Positions 25,211 through 34,058 of a stretch of DNA of 64,000 nucleotides are shown here, in pieces. Numbering within the stretch: the stretch's first letter is position 1; the number at the start of each line of letters is the position of its first letter. The stretch is from Ruegeria arenilitoris (lineage in GTDB: Bacteria > Pseudomonadota > Alphaproteobacteria > Rhodobacterales > Rhodobacteraceae). Location: the NCBI RefSeq assembly GCF_013032445.1, contig NZ_WQCA01000001.1, forward strand, positions 62,001-126,000, given 5' to 3'. A program made the translations under genes and the position numbers. The notes beneath the pieces were generated by a model, which was not told where the DNA came from, did no database searches, and saw only the letters and a program-made list of their open reading frames with translations.

Positions 25211-26086
25211 ATGCAGGATAAAATCGACAAACGAGACCGCGCGGCGCAATTCCGCCAACGACTTTCCCGCGCCATGGAAGAGCGTCACGTCAGCCAAAGC
25301 GCGCTGTCGCGACGTATCGGCGTGGATCGCTCAACCGTATCGCAGCTTTTGACTGATGAGGGTGCGCGGCTTCCGAACGCGCATGTCGTCGGGAGTTGCG
25401 CCTCTGCCCTTGGGGTTTCAGCGGATTGGTTGCTGAGCCTTTCAAACCGGCCGGAAAGCGCAGCAGAACTGCTGGCTAGTTCTCTGACTATGACCGAGGC
25501 CCCACGTGCGCTGGTGGACGAGCGGATATTTGAATGGCACCAAGAAGCTGCTGGTTATAAAATCCGTTATGTCCCAGCGACTTTGCCCGACATGTTAAAG
25601 ACCCGCGCCGTGCTGGAATGGGAATACGCGCCGCATCTGGGCCGCACGGCAGATCAGGCCATCGGTGCCTCGGCGGACCGGCTGACATGGATGCGCAGCG
25701 CCCAGTCGGACTATGAAATTGCCATGCCGCTGTATGAGATCGACAGTTTTGCCCAGGCCTCAGGCTATTACGAAGGGCTTTGCCCCAAAATCCGGCTGGA
25801 ACAGATCGACCACCTGCTGGAGATCTGCGAACAACTCTACCCCCGCCTACGCATCTATCTGTTTGACGCAAAACGGCTTTATTCCGCACCGGTAACCATT
25901 TTCGGACCCCTGCTCTGTGTATTTTATGCAGGCAGCCACTACATGGCCTTCCGCGACCGCGACCGGATTGAGACATTCACGCGCCATTTCGACCGCCTGG
26001 TGCGCGAGGCCGACCTGACCGCGCGCGACTTTCCCGACCACCTCAGACAGTTGCGCGCGGCGATTTCTGGCCCACCCCAGGGTTGA
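25211..26086 (+). CDS. XRE-family HTH transcriptional regulator
   Basis: A 291-residue regulator. Residues about 13-68 form a lambda-repressor-like HTH (VSQSALSRRIGVDRSTVSQL, then LGVSADWLL). The remaining 220 residues show no enzyme motif and may be a ligand or lipid-sensing module; they contain MPLYEIDSFAQASGYYEG and YAGSHYMAFRDRDRIETF. It is divergent from the DUF2061-desaturase pair across about 107 AT-rich bases, so control of membrane lipid desaturation is the natural inference, but untested. Confidence 0.85.
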   Translation: MQDKIDKRDRAAQFRQRLSRAMEERHVSQSALSRRIGVDRSTVSQLLTDEGARLPNAHVVGSCASALGVSADWLLSLSNRPESAAELLASSLTMTEAPRALVDERIFEWHQEAAGYKIRYVPATLPDMLKTRAVLEWEYAPHLGRTADQAIGASADRLTWMRSAQSDYEIAMPLYEIDSFAQASGYYEGLCPKIRLEQIDHLLEICEQLYPRLRIYLFDAKRLYSAPVTIFGPLLCVFYAGSHYMAFRDRDRIETFTRHFDRLVREADLTARDFPDHLRQLRAAISGPPQG

Positions 26087-26169
26087 GGATGCACCGGCGG
26101 CTTTCTTGTGCTATCGTCGTTCGGCGCGAACCTTCGGGTATTCCGATCAAATACGGGAGGACGATAGGA

Positions 26170-26352
26170 ATGGACGCTATTCAAACTGCTCAATACGCAC
26201 GGGCGCTCTATACCGCTCATGGTGATCAGGCCGAGGCGGAAGCCGCCAAGAAGATGCGCGAATGCGAAGCTGCAGGGAATATGCAGCAAGCACAAGACTG
26301 GCAGGCGGTCCGTCAGACCATCCGCCAGATCCGTGGGCCAAATCAGGGCTGA
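26170..26352 (+). CDS. small conserved helical protein (hypothetical)
   Basis: A 60-residue, strongly helical, Ala/Gln/Arg-rich protein (MDAIQTAQYARALYTAHGDQ). I chose the ATG at 26170, which has GGGAGG upstream at a workable distance, over the longer frame from 26083. The sequence looks like a small Rhodobacteraceae-specific family I have met next to other housekeeping genes, but I know no function. It follows the XRE gene and is convergent with the carnitine cluster. Confidence 0.6.
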   Translation: MDAIQTAQYARALYTAHGDQAEAEAAKKMRECEAAGNMQQAQDWQAVRQTIRQIRGPNQG

Positions 26353-26358
26353 TACGAC

Positions 26359-27120
26359 CTAAATCTTCGGGTCAGGATTCACCGTATGGCCGTCCACGGC
26401 AATCACCTGACCCGACACCAACCGCGCCGCATCCGAGGCGAGGAACACGGCCATATTGGCGATATCCTGCCCTTCGACAAACCGCCCCATCGAGGTACCG
26501 GCTGCATAGCCGTCATAGACCTGATCGCGGGTCATGCCCTTGGCGGCCGCTTCGCGGGCCAGAACACCCTCCATCCGGGGGCCTTCAACGGCGCCGGGGC
26601 AGATGACATTGCACCGCACACCGTGTGATCCAAGCTCCATTGCCAGCGTCTTGCCTAGCCCGATCACGCCCCATTTCGCTGCTGCATAAGGCGCGCGGTT
26701 AGGATAGCCGTACTGCCCGGCGGTGGAGGATGTGATCACCATTGCTCCACTGCGTTGCCGTTTGAGGATCGGTGCCGCGTATTTCGCGCACAGGAATGCC
26801 CCCTCAAGGTTGACCGACAGACAGAACCGCCAATCCTCCAGCGCCACATCCTCGACTTGCGCTGTCGGTCCGGCGACCCCTGCATTGGCGCAGAGCGTGT
26901 CCAACCCGCCCCACGCGGCCTCGATTTCAGCGAACAACGCGGCCACGGCAGTTTCGTCCGCCACGTTTACTTCGGACCGTTTCCAGTGCGTCGGGCATCC
27001 GTCCAAGGCAGCTGTATCGACATCGGCCACCCACACCTGCGCGCCAGACGCATCGAAGGCGTCCGCCATGGCCCGGCCAACGCCCGAAGCACCGGCCGTA
27101 ATCAGAACGCGCCCGCTCAT
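26359..27120 (-). CDS. SDR family oxidoreductase of the carnitine cluster
   Basis: A 253-residue classical SDR. Cofactor motif TAGASGVGRAMADAF near residue 8; NAG motif ANAGVAGP; catalytic Ser in VITSSTAGQ and YGYPNRAPYAAAKWG containing Tyr-X-X-X-Lys; C-terminal SGQVIAVDGHTVN. The start overlaps the carnitine dehydrogenase stop by four bases, so it is coupled to that gene. In this context it could be a 3-hydroxybutyrate/acetoacetate reductase handling the acetoacetate released, or act on another cluster product; this is inference. Confidence 0.88.
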   Translation of the reverse strand: MSGRVLITAGASGVGRAMADAFDASGAQVWVADVDTAALDGCPTHWKRSEVNVADETAVAALFAEIEAAWGGLDTLCANAGVAGPTAQVEDVALEDWRFCLSVNLEGAFLCAKYAAPILKRQRSGAMVITSSTAGQYGYPNRAPYAAAKWGVIGLGKTLAMELGSHGVRCNVICPGAVEGPRMEGVLAREAAAKGMTRDQVYDGYAAGTSMGRFVEGQDIANMAVFLASDAARLVSGQVIAVDGHTVNPDPKI

Positions 27121-28580
27121 GCCGGTTTCCGGATCGCGGCACCGGCGCCATCCGGATAAGGCAATCCGGCCTGCGCTTCGGCAATGCGGGCCATTGCGCC
27201 CTCAATCTCAGCCGATGGCGCGCTGGGGCGGCGGGTTTCCAGACTGACATGCAGCAGGAAGCTTTCGCCGGTGGCGATCAGCTTGTCGCCCTCATACATG
27301 TTGTGGAAGACATGCAGTTTCTTGCCCTGTCCCAGCAGCATCTGCGTTCGGATTTGGATTTTTGCGCCCGCGTGAACCTCATCGATGTAACGGATGTGGT
27401 TCTCGGCGGTGAAATAGCTGCCGCCCGAAGCGATATAGTCCGCGTCACAGCCAATGATCTCCATGAAACGGTCCGTCGCGTCGGCAAACGCCTCAAGGTA
27501 CCGTGCCTCGTTCATGTGACCGTTATAGTCGGTCCAATCCAGCGGCACTGCGCGCGCGACGGTCAGAATCGGCTGGCTCAGATCCGCCTGCTCCATCGTG
27601 GGCAGAGCAACGGGTTTCAGCGCCGCGTCATGCTGGTTCAGCACCGCACCCGCGCCCCAATTCTGTGCCTTCAAAGCCCGCATCATGCCGACAAGGTTGT
27701 TGTCGCGGATACGCTCCAATTCGCGGATCGAATGCATCCCCGATTGCGCATCCGACTGATCGGCGATCATGTCGACCAGTTCATCGGTGAACTCGGGCAC
27801 ATCCATCAGCTTGGTCCAGGGCCATTTCAACGCTGGCCCAAACTGCGCCATGAAATGCCGCATCCCGGCCTCGCCGCCCGCCACTCGGTAGGTTTCGAAC
27901 AGACCCATCTGGGCCCAACGAATGCCAAAGCCCATGCGGATCGCCTCGTCGATCTCTTCGGTTGTGGCGACACCGTCCTTGACCAGCCACAGCGCCTCGC
28001 GCCAGACGGCCTCAAGAAAGCGGTCGGCGATATGCGCGTCGATTTCTTTTTTGACATGCAGCGGGAAGAAACCGACCGATTTCAACAACTCTTGCGCGCG
28101 CTCGACCATCTCAGGCGCGTTCTTGTCTGTCGGCACCACTTCGATCAGCGGCAACAGGTATACCGGGTTGAACGGGTGCGTCACCACGATCTGTTCGGGG
28201 CGCAATGCACCGTCCTGCAATTCGGACGGTTTGAACCCGCTGGTCGAAGACCCGATGATCGCGTCCGGATCACACGCCTCTTGCAGGCCCTTGTAGACCT
28301 TGAGCTTCAGGTCCAACCGCTCTGGCACGCTTTCCTGAATCCACGCGGCACCCTGCACCGTCTCGGCTAGGTCATCGTGGAAAGTCAGTGCGCCTTCGGG
28401 GGGCAAAGGCACGTTGCTCAGCCCCGGCAGCGACCGCCGTGCGTTTTCCAGAACCTCACCAATCTTGCGCTCGGCCTCGGGGTCCGGATCGAACACCCGG
28501 ACGTTCCAACCATTCAGCAAGAACCGAGCGGCCCAACCGCCACCGATCACGCCACCGCCAATAATTGCTGCTGTTTTCAT
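27117..28580 (-). CDS. L-carnitine 3-dehydrogenase fused to a betainyl-CoA thioesterase
   Basis: A 487-residue two-domain protein. Residues about 1-310 are a 3-hydroxyacyl-CoA dehydrogenase-type NAD enzyme (GGGVIGGGWAARFLLNGWNV at 8-27) matching carnitine 3-dehydrogenase, which oxidises L-carnitine to 3-dehydrocarnitine. Residues about 335-470 are a hotdog thioesterase (VPLDWTDYNGHMNEARYLEA), expected to cut betainyl-CoA to glycine betaine. ATG 28580 follows GGAGGA; an ATG at 28586 sits too close to it. The domain fusion is known from Rhizobiales and Rhodobacterales. It lies between the BKACE gene and the SDR and overlaps the latter. Confidence 0.93.
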   Translation of the reverse strand: MKTAAIIGGGVIGGGWAARFLLNGWNVRVFDPDPEAERKIGEVLENARRSLPGLSNVPLPPEGALTFHDDLAETVQGAAWIQESVPERLDLKLKVYKGLQEACDPDAIIGSSTSGFKPSELQDGALRPEQIVVTHPFNPVYLLPLIEVVPTDKNAPEMVERAQELLKSVGFFPLHVKKEIDAHIADRFLEAVWREALWLVKDGVATTEEIDEAIRMGFGIRWAQMGLFETYRVAGGEAGMRHFMAQFGPALKWPWTKLMDVPEFTDELVDMIADQSDAQSGMHSIRELERIRDNNLVGMMRALKAQNWGAGAVLNQHDAALKPVALPTMEQADLSQPILTVARAVPLDWTDYNGHMNEARYLEAFADATDRFMEIIGCDADYIASGGSYFTAENHIRYIDEVHAGAKIQIRTQMLLGQGKKLHVFHNMYEGDKLIATGESFLLHVSLETRRPSAPSAEIEGAMARIAEAQAGLPYPDGAGAAIRKPA

Positions 28581-28626
28581 CAACATTCCTCCGGCCTGAA
28601 AGCCTCCAAAGCTCACACAGGCACCA

Positions 28627-28672
28627 TGTCTTCTTCTTTTCCCAAATACTCCGGGGGTTGGGGGCTGGCCCC
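28627..28672 (+). repeat. interspersed intergenic element, copy 3
   Basis: TCTTCTTTTCCCAAATACTC is followed by CGGGGG and a perfect stem TTGGGGGC/GCCCCCAA with a two-base loop. It lies between the BKACE stop and the carnitine dehydrogenase start, inside the carnitine operon, and shares the box and stem layout of copies 1 and 2. Confidence 0.6.
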
Positions 28673-28695
28673 CAATCCACCCAAAACAAATGCTC

Positions 28696-29613
28696 CTAGG
28701 CAGCCACTGGCGCCCGTTTGGTCAGCCCCAGCTTTTCACGCACTTCCTGCGGCCCGATCACCCGCGCGCCCATGTTCGACACCACGGTGTTGGCGCGCTC
28801 AACCAATTGCCAGTTCTCGGCCAGTACGCCTTTGTCCAGCCATAGGTTGTCTTCGAGCCCGACGCGCACATTGCCGCCTGCCAATACTGCAGCCGCGGCA
28901 TAGGCCATCTGGTTGCGCCCCAGCGCAAAGGCACTGAAGGTCCAATCGTCGGGCACGTTGTTCACCATGGCCATAAAGGTGTTCAAATCATCCGGCGCAC
29001 CCCACGGAACCCCCATGCACAGCTGGACCAGCGCGTTGGGTTCCAGAATCCCTTCTTTCACCAGCTGCTTGGCAAACCACAGATGGCCAGTGTCAAACGC
29101 CTCAATTTCGGGTTTAACGCCCATGTCCGTCATCATCTGTCCCATCGCGCGCAGCGCACCGGGGGTATTGGTCATGACGTAATCGGCCTCGGCAAAGTTC
29201 ATGGTGCCGCAGTCCAAAGTGCAGATCTCGGGCAGACACTGGGCGATATGAGACACACGTTCCGAGGCCCCGATCATGTCGGTGGCTGCCTCGTTCACCG
29301 GAAACGGGCTTTCGACGCCGCCGAACACGATGTCTCCCCCCATCCCTGCGGTCAGGTTCAGCACAACGTCCACGTCGGCATCGCGAATGCGGTCCGTCAC
29401 CTCGCGATACAGGTCCAGACGGCGGCTGGGCGCGCCGGTCTCGGGATCACGCACATGGCAATGCACAACGGCCGCCCCGGCTTTAGCTGCGGCAATCGCA
29501 CTGTCCGCAATCTGCTGCGGCGAGCGCGGGACATGCGGGCTGCGATCCTGCGTTCCGCCCGAGCCTGTGACGGCACAGGTGATGAAGACTTCGCGGTTCA
29601 TTTCCAAAGGCAT
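28696..29613 (-). CDS. beta-keto acid cleavage enzyme (BKACE, DUF849), probable 3-dehydrocarnitine:acetyl-CoA trimethylamine transferase
   Basis: A 305-residue TIM-barrel protein of the DUF849/BKACE family. Zinc His-X-His is VVHCHVRDPETGAPSRR, and LNLTAGMGGDIVFGG follows. The group transfers the beta-keto acid's acyl part to acetyl-CoA; here the neighbours identify dehydrocarnitine as the likely substrate, giving betainyl-CoA and acetoacetate. The start is ATG 29613 after GGGGAG. It is the first gene of the operon and is divergent from the CdhR-like regulator. Confidence 0.92.
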   Translation of the reverse strand: MPLEMNREVFITCAVTGSGGTQDRSPHVPRSPQQIADSAIAAAKAGAAVVHCHVRDPETGAPSRRLDLYREVTDRIRDADVDVVLNLTAGMGGDIVFGGVESPFPVNEAATDMIGASERVSHIAQCLPEICTLDCGTMNFAEADYVMTNTPGALRAMGQMMTDMGVKPEIEAFDTGHLWFAKQLVKEGILEPNALVQLCMGVPWGAPDDLNTFMAMVNNVPDDWTFSAFALGRNQMAYAAAAVLAGGNVRVGLEDNLWLDKGVLAENWQLVERANTVVSNMGARVIGPQEVREKLGLTKRAPVAA

Positions 29614-29744
29614 GACGTTCTCCCCAAGTTATACCCTGATATGCCCGGGTTTTCCCCAGGCTTCTCCACGGATTCCGATTTGCGTTCGGGCCCGAGTTTG
29701 ACGCAGCCTTGTGCAAACACTTGTCAGAATGCGAATCGAACTTG

Positions 29745-30731
29745 ATGAAATCCGCAAAAAACATACTGCAACCCGAACATCGCGCCCTGAAAACGGCAGT
29801 GCTGGTGCTGGATGAATGCAACACGCTTAGCTTCGCATCTGCCGTCGATCCGATGCGCGCAGCCAACCGCCTCGCGGATCGTCCGGCATTCGATTGGGAC
29901 TACGTCACCGCGACGGCAGAACCCGCGATGCTGACCAGTGCACTGAACGTTCCCGGCATCCCTTTAGCCCGTCTGGAAAGTTGCGACCTGATGATCGTCG
30001 TAGCCGGGTTCCAACTGGCGCGCCACGCGACACCAAGCCTGCTGGCGGGCCTGCGCCGCATCGCAGGCACCGGTGCCACGATGGCCGGCATAGACGGCGG
30101 ACCCTGGCTGCTGGCCGAAGCCGGACTGCTCGACGGTCACGCCGCCACGACCCATTGGGAGGACAAGGAAAACTTTGCCGCCCGTTTCCCGGACATCGAC
30201 GTGCGATCCGACAGGTATACCGTTTCCGGCAACCGCCTGACATCAGGCGGCGCGATGCCTGCGATCGAGATGCTGCTGCATATTATTGCCGCCCGCCACG
30301 GATCGGGTTTTGCCGCCCGTGTCTCTGGTTTGTTCCTGTACGATGGCGCGCCCGAGCCGACGAAGCCGCAAAGCAGAACCGGCATCCCGCATCGACATAC
30401 AGCTTTGACGGCCAAGGCAAATACACTGATGGAATCGTCCCTGGACGAACCCCTGCCGCTGGCCGAAATCGCTGAAACCCTCGGCACCAGCCCCCGCACG
30501 CTGCAGCAGCAGTTCCGCCTGCGCCTGAACACCACGCCGCAGGACCACTATCTGCAACTGCGCCTGGCCGAAGCTCGCCGTCTTGTTTCAGACACCGATA
30601 TGCCACTGATGGACGTGGCGCTTGCCACCGGGTTCGCCTCACAATCCAGTTTCGCCCGCGCCTTCCGCACCGCCCACGGCCTGTCAGCCCGCGACCTAAG
30701 GCAAGAGCGCACGCAGCCCACCCATCACTGA
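29745..30731 (+). CDS. GlxA/CdhR-like AraC-family transcriptional regulator
   Basis: A 328-residue regulator. The first 180 residues are a DJ-1/PfpI-like class I glutamine amidotransferase-like sensor domain (VLVLDECNTLSFASAVDPMR...AGFQLARHATPSL), the last 100 an AraC HTH (ETLGTSPRTLQQQFRLRLN, then DVALATGFASQSSFARAFR). In Pseudomonas, CdhR with this architecture activates carnitine catabolism. Here it is divergent from the carnitine operon, so the same role is very likely. I use the ATG at 29745; a TTG at 29709 is less likely. Ligand: probably carnitine or dehydrocarnitine. Confidence 0.9.
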   Translation: MKSAKNILQPEHRALKTAVLVLDECNTLSFASAVDPMRAANRLADRPAFDWDYVTATAEPAMLTSALNVPGIPLARLESCDLMIVVAGFQLARHATPSLLAGLRRIAGTGATMAGIDGGPWLLAEAGLLDGHAATTHWEDKENFAARFPDIDVRSDRYTVSGNRLTSGGAMPAIEMLLHIIAARHGSGFAARVSGLFLYDGAPEPTKPQSRTGIPHRHTALTAKANTLMESSLDEPLPLAEIAETLGTSPRTLQQQFRLRLNTTPQDHYLQLRLAEARRLVSDTDMPLMDVALATGFASQSSFARAFRTAHGLSARDLRQERTQPTHH

Positions 30732-30740
30732 CGGGTTCCC

Positions 30741-30790
30741 CTTCATCTGGCCAAAAATATCCCGGGGGAGTCGCGCGCAGCGCGGCGGAG
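30741..30790 (+). repeat. interspersed intergenic element, copy 4 (divergent)
   Basis: TTCATCTGGCCAAAAATATC is followed by CCGGGGGAG and a GCGC stem (TCGCGCGCAGCGCGGC). It resembles the other copies in the CAAATA core and CCGGGGG run but differs in the leading bases. It fills the convergent gap after the CdhR-like gene. Confidence 0.5.
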
Positions 30791-30800
30791 GCAGAGCCCT

Positions 30801-31847
30801 CTAATACGGCATCGGATGAGCGCGATGGGCCTGACCGATCTCGGCCACGACCTCATCCGACAACCTTAGTTCCCTGCCAGCCAGAATACGTTCCAACTGC
30901 GTCACGGTGGTCGCTCCAAAAATGGCGGACATCATGAACGGTCGCGTCCGACACCAGGCCAGCGCCATGTGCACCGGATCCAACCCATGCCGCTCAGCGA
31001 TTTCAAGATAGGCCGCAACTGCGCCCAGAACTCGATTTGATTTCCGTCCCCCCATGTCAGGGTTTAACGACATACGTGACGCATCCGGGACGGCACCGCC
31101 TTGATACTTTCCAGTCAGGAACCCTGCCCCAAGTGGCGAAAAGGCCATCAAACCAACATCCTCATGCACGCTCAGCTCGGCCATGTCCGTATCGAAATGA
31201 CGGCAGAGCAGCGAGTATTCGTTCTGCACCGACGCCACCCGTGGCGTTCCCATCTGCTCGGCAATTCGCAGCCATTGCGCGGTGCCCCAAGCGCTTTCGT
31301 TCGACAGGCCGAAAGCGCGGATGTTGCCCTTGTCCACTTGCGCCTGTAGCGCCGCAAGGCAGCCCTGCATGTTGTCCAGAACTTCGTTGGTATTGTGCCC
31401 CGAGGGCGAATAGTTCCAGTTCTGCCGGAACATGTAGCTGCCCCGGTTCGGCCAGTGAAACTGGTAAAGGTCAATACAATCCGTCTGCAACCGCCGCAGC
31501 GAGCCTTCGATCGCCTCGGGAATGGTTTCACCCGTAATCCACGCACCGTCACGGGCATGGGCAAAGCCCGCGCCCGAATGCTTGGTGGCCAGAACATAGT
31601 CGCCCCGCCGCGACAGATTGGCGGCGTTCCAGTTACCCACTATCTCTTCGGTTCGGCCCACGGTCTCTTTCGAGATCGGGTTCACCGGATACATTTCGGC
31701 GGTGTCAACGAAGTTAATCCCGGCCTCCAGCGCCATGTCAATCTGCGTATGGCCATCCGCCTCGGATGTCTGTGTACCAAAGGTCATGGTGCCAAGGCAT
31801 AGGTCGGTCACCATGATACCAGTGCGGCCCAAAGGCTTCATTTCCAT
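30801..31847 (-). CDS. aldo/keto reductase (Tas-like)
   Basis: A 348-residue NADPH-dependent aldo/keto reductase of the Tas subgroup. It begins MEMKPLGRTGIMVTDLCLGT; the catalytic Tyr is in AGINFVDTAEMYPVNP, the Lys in ATKHSG, and the C-terminal cofactor binding is FGATTVTQLERIL. The CXXX-type loop with 'RPTNR..YMFRQNWNY' is a Tas-like feature. It is convergent with the CdhR-like gene and unrelated to carnitine as far as the sequence shows. Confidence 0.9.
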   Translation of the reverse strand: MEMKPLGRTGIMVTDLCLGTMTFGTQTSEADGHTQIDMALEAGINFVDTAEMYPVNPISKETVGRTEEIVGNWNAANLSRRGDYVLATKHSGAGFAHARDGAWITGETIPEAIEGSLRRLQTDCIDLYQFHWPNRGSYMFRQNWNYSPSGHNTNEVLDNMQGCLAALQAQVDKGNIRAFGLSNESAWGTAQWLRIAEQMGTPRVASVQNEYSLLCRHFDTDMAELSVHEDVGLMAFSPLGAGFLTGKYQGGAVPDASRMSLNPDMGGRKSNRVLGAVAAYLEIAERHGLDPVHMALAWCRTRPFMMSAIFGATTVTQLERILAGRELRLSDEVVAEIGQAHRAHPMPY

Positions 31848-31884
31848 CTGTCACTCTCCCGAGATTTACTTTGAAGCCAAAGCC

Positions 31885-32343
31885 TTACGCCTCGGCCTTT
31901 TTCTCCCACCGACCCGATTCCTCGGACCAGTATTGCGCCGAACATCCCGCGCCAGTCAGAGCTTTCCACTGGCCCCGCGCGCGCTGAACGGCTTCGCCAT
32001 CATTGCCATCGAACAGGATGCACACCCGTTCCAGTGCCACGACCTCGTCCGGATCAACAGCCGCCCCGTCCACGGCCATGACGCAGGCCGGCTCGTTGGC
32101 GGCCTGTGGCCCGGTCGTCAGCAAAATCGGCTGCGCCGCGTCATGCGGGCCACCTTCGCGGCCATGTGGCAGAAACCCATCGTCGGATCCCAACCACAGT
32201 TTTTCATCCAACCAATCCATCCGCGCGGGATCAGTGCCCCGCACGGCGATCTTCCACCCGGCCTGCCGTGCCTTGTCCAGCAGCACCGGCAATGTGTACT
32301 CCAGAGGCTGACGGGTCAGGTGGTAGAAATAGACGGCGCCCAT
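31885..32343 (-). CDS. holC: DNA polymerase III subunit chi
   Basis: HolC links the clamp loader to SSB. The protein of 152 residues starts at ATG 32343 with MGAVYFYHLTRQPLEYTLPV, a typical HolC opening. RGTDPARMDWLDEKLW and CILFDGNDGEAVQRARGQWK are conserved. A longer in-frame start at 32448 would overlap pepA. The start is four bases from the pepA stop, so pepA-holC form an operon. Confidence 0.94.
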   Translation of the reverse strand: MGAVYFYHLTRQPLEYTLPVLLDKARQAGWKIAVRGTDPARMDWLDEKLWLGSDDGFLPHGREGGPHDAAQPILLTTGPQAANEPACVMAVDGAAVDPDEVVALERVCILFDGNDGEAVQRARGQWKALTGAGCSAQYWSEESGRWEKKAEA

Positions 32344-32347
32344 CAGC

Positions 32348-33814
32348 TTACTCGAAGTTGTCCTGTACAAAGCGGCTGAGGGCGCGAACACCCCAACCGG
32401 TTGCACCCTTGGGAGCGTAGGACGTTTCGGACGAGACAGAAGCCACACCAGCGATGTCCAGATGAATCCACGGCGTGTCCTCTTTCACGAACCGCTGCAG
32501 GAACTGCGCTGCGGTGATCGAGCCTGCAGGACGGCCGCCAACATTCTTCATATCCGCGACGCGCGATTTAAGCTGCTTGTCATAGGCCTCACCCAGCGGC
32601 ATCCGCCATGCGCCTTCATCCTCGGCCTTGGCCGATTTCAGGAAGGCGTCGCAGAATGTGTCGTTGTTTGAGAAGACACCGGCATTCTCATGCCCCAGGC
32701 CGATGATGATCGCGCCGGTTAGCGTGGCCAGATCGATCATGCCCACCGGTTGGAACCGCTCCTGCGCGTACCACATCACATCGCACAGAACCAAACGGCC
32801 CTCGGCATCGGTATTGATAATTTCGACCGTGTCGCCCTTCATGGACTTGACCACGTCACCCGGACGGGTCGCGTTGCCCGAGGGCATATTCTCGACCAGA
32901 CCAACCAGCCCGACCACGTTGGCCTCGGCCTTGCGCTTGGCCAGCGCGCGCATGGTGCCCGCGACAACGCCTGCACCGCCCATGTCCATGGTCATGTCTT
33001 CCATGCCACCTGCAGGCTTCAGTGAGATACCGCCAGTGTCGAACACCACGCCTTTACCGACCAATGCCAGCGGCGCATCGTCCTTGTCGCCGCCGTTCCA
33101 CTGCATCACTACAACCTTCGAGGGGCTGACCGAGCCCTGCCCTACGCTCAGCAGCGTGCGCATGCCAAGTTCTTCCAGCTTGTCTTCGTCCAGAACCTCT
33201 ACCTCTAGGCCCAATTCCTTCATCTCGACCAGACGGTCGGCGAATTCGGTGGTGGTCAGGACGTTGGCCGGTTCGTTGGTCAGATCGCGGGTCATCCGTA
33301 CGCCATCGGCCACCGCGTATTGCGGGGCAAACGCAGCCTCGACCTCATCGGCTTTCTGATGGCTGACGGTGACGGTCCCAGCCTCGTCCGATTCCTTGGT
33401 CTTGTGCGCGTCGAAATCATACAAGCGCAGCGCGACCCCCATGGCCAGATCTTCGGCTCGGAGTTGATTGCCCGCCATCACCAGCAAGTCTTTGCCGCCG
33501 GACAGCTTGGCCAGAGCGGCTCCGGCCTTGCGTGCCTCAGCGGCATCAGGACGGCGCGGCAGAACGACGATATCCAGCGCCTCGGCCGCCATACCGCCGG
33601 GCCAGGCCAGAGAGATCACATCACCCGTTTTCACCTTTTCAAATTTGGCGCTTTCGACCAGCCGGGCAACCGCACCGCGGGTCAGACGGTTGGCGCGACG
33701 CACTGCGGGGCTCATCTTGCCATCGGGCGGAACGATCACAGCCACGCGCCCTTCGGCCTGGGCCATTACATCCACGTCAAAGGGCTGAAACCGGATTGGT
33801 ACAAGACTGCTCAT
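32348..33814 (-). CDS. pepA: leucyl aminopeptidase
   Basis: This M17 di-metal aminopeptidase removes N-terminal residues from peptides. The 488-residue protein has the M17 signature NTDAEGRLVL and the metal-binding VGKGVVFDTGGISLKP and GAGVVAGTMRAL segments. Length and N-terminal macro-like domain are normal. It is divergent from lptG across about 240 bases, where lptF would normally begin. Confidence 0.97.
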   Translation of the reverse strand: MSSLVPIRFQPFDVDVMAQAEGRVAVIVPPDGKMSPAVRRANRLTRGAVARLVESAKFEKVKTGDVISLAWPGGMAAEALDIVVLPRRPDAAEARKAGAALAKLSGGKDLLVMAGNQLRAEDLAMGVALRLYDFDAHKTKESDEAGTVTVSHQKADEVEAAFAPQYAVADGVRMTRDLTNEPANVLTTTEFADRLVEMKELGLEVEVLDEDKLEELGMRTLLSVGQGSVSPSKVVVMQWNGGDKDDAPLALVGKGVVFDTGGISLKPAGGMEDMTMDMGGAGVVAGTMRALAKRKAEANVVGLVGLVENMPSGNATRPGDVVKSMKGDTVEIINTDAEGRLVLCDVMWYAQERFQPVGMIDLATLTGAIIIGLGHENAGVFSNNDTFCDAFLKSAKAEDEGAWRMPLGEAYDKQLKSRVADMKNVGGRPAGSITAAQFLQRFVKEDTPWIHLDIAGVASVSSETSYAPKGATGWGVRALSRFVQDNFE

Positions 33815-33875
33815 TGCAAACTCCTCAAAATCTGTTCCCCAAGACCTAGCCCGCGCCGGACGGCTTGACCAGATA

Positions 33876-34058
33876 GCAGTTTTCCCCGCGCGCCAATTGC
33901 ATTACAGTCCCCGAAAAATTCCGGCAGGATCGGGGGAGAACGAGTTGGCGAGACAGGGCAGGCATAAGCCGGTGCGCATCCGCGCAGGCGACGGTGAATT
34001 CGGCCCGATGTTCGCCCATTTCCCCAAGGATGCCGTCTGGGCGGAGGCACATTCGTGA
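33876..34058 (+). other. gap in front of lptG with a tail-like open frame; possible lptF remnant
   Basis: Between pepA and lptG, where lptF usually lies, are only about 240 bases. One frame is open from about 33876 to a TGA that overlaps the lptG GTG by four bases (GTGA), as for a coupled upstream gene. Its last codons read RHKPVRIRAGDGEFGPMFAH and FPKDAVWAEAHS. A TTG at 33955, preceded by GGGGGAG, could start a 38-residue peptide. There are no membrane helices, so an intact lptF is excluded. It could be a residual end of lptF, a small new gene, or non-coding. Confidence 0.3.
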
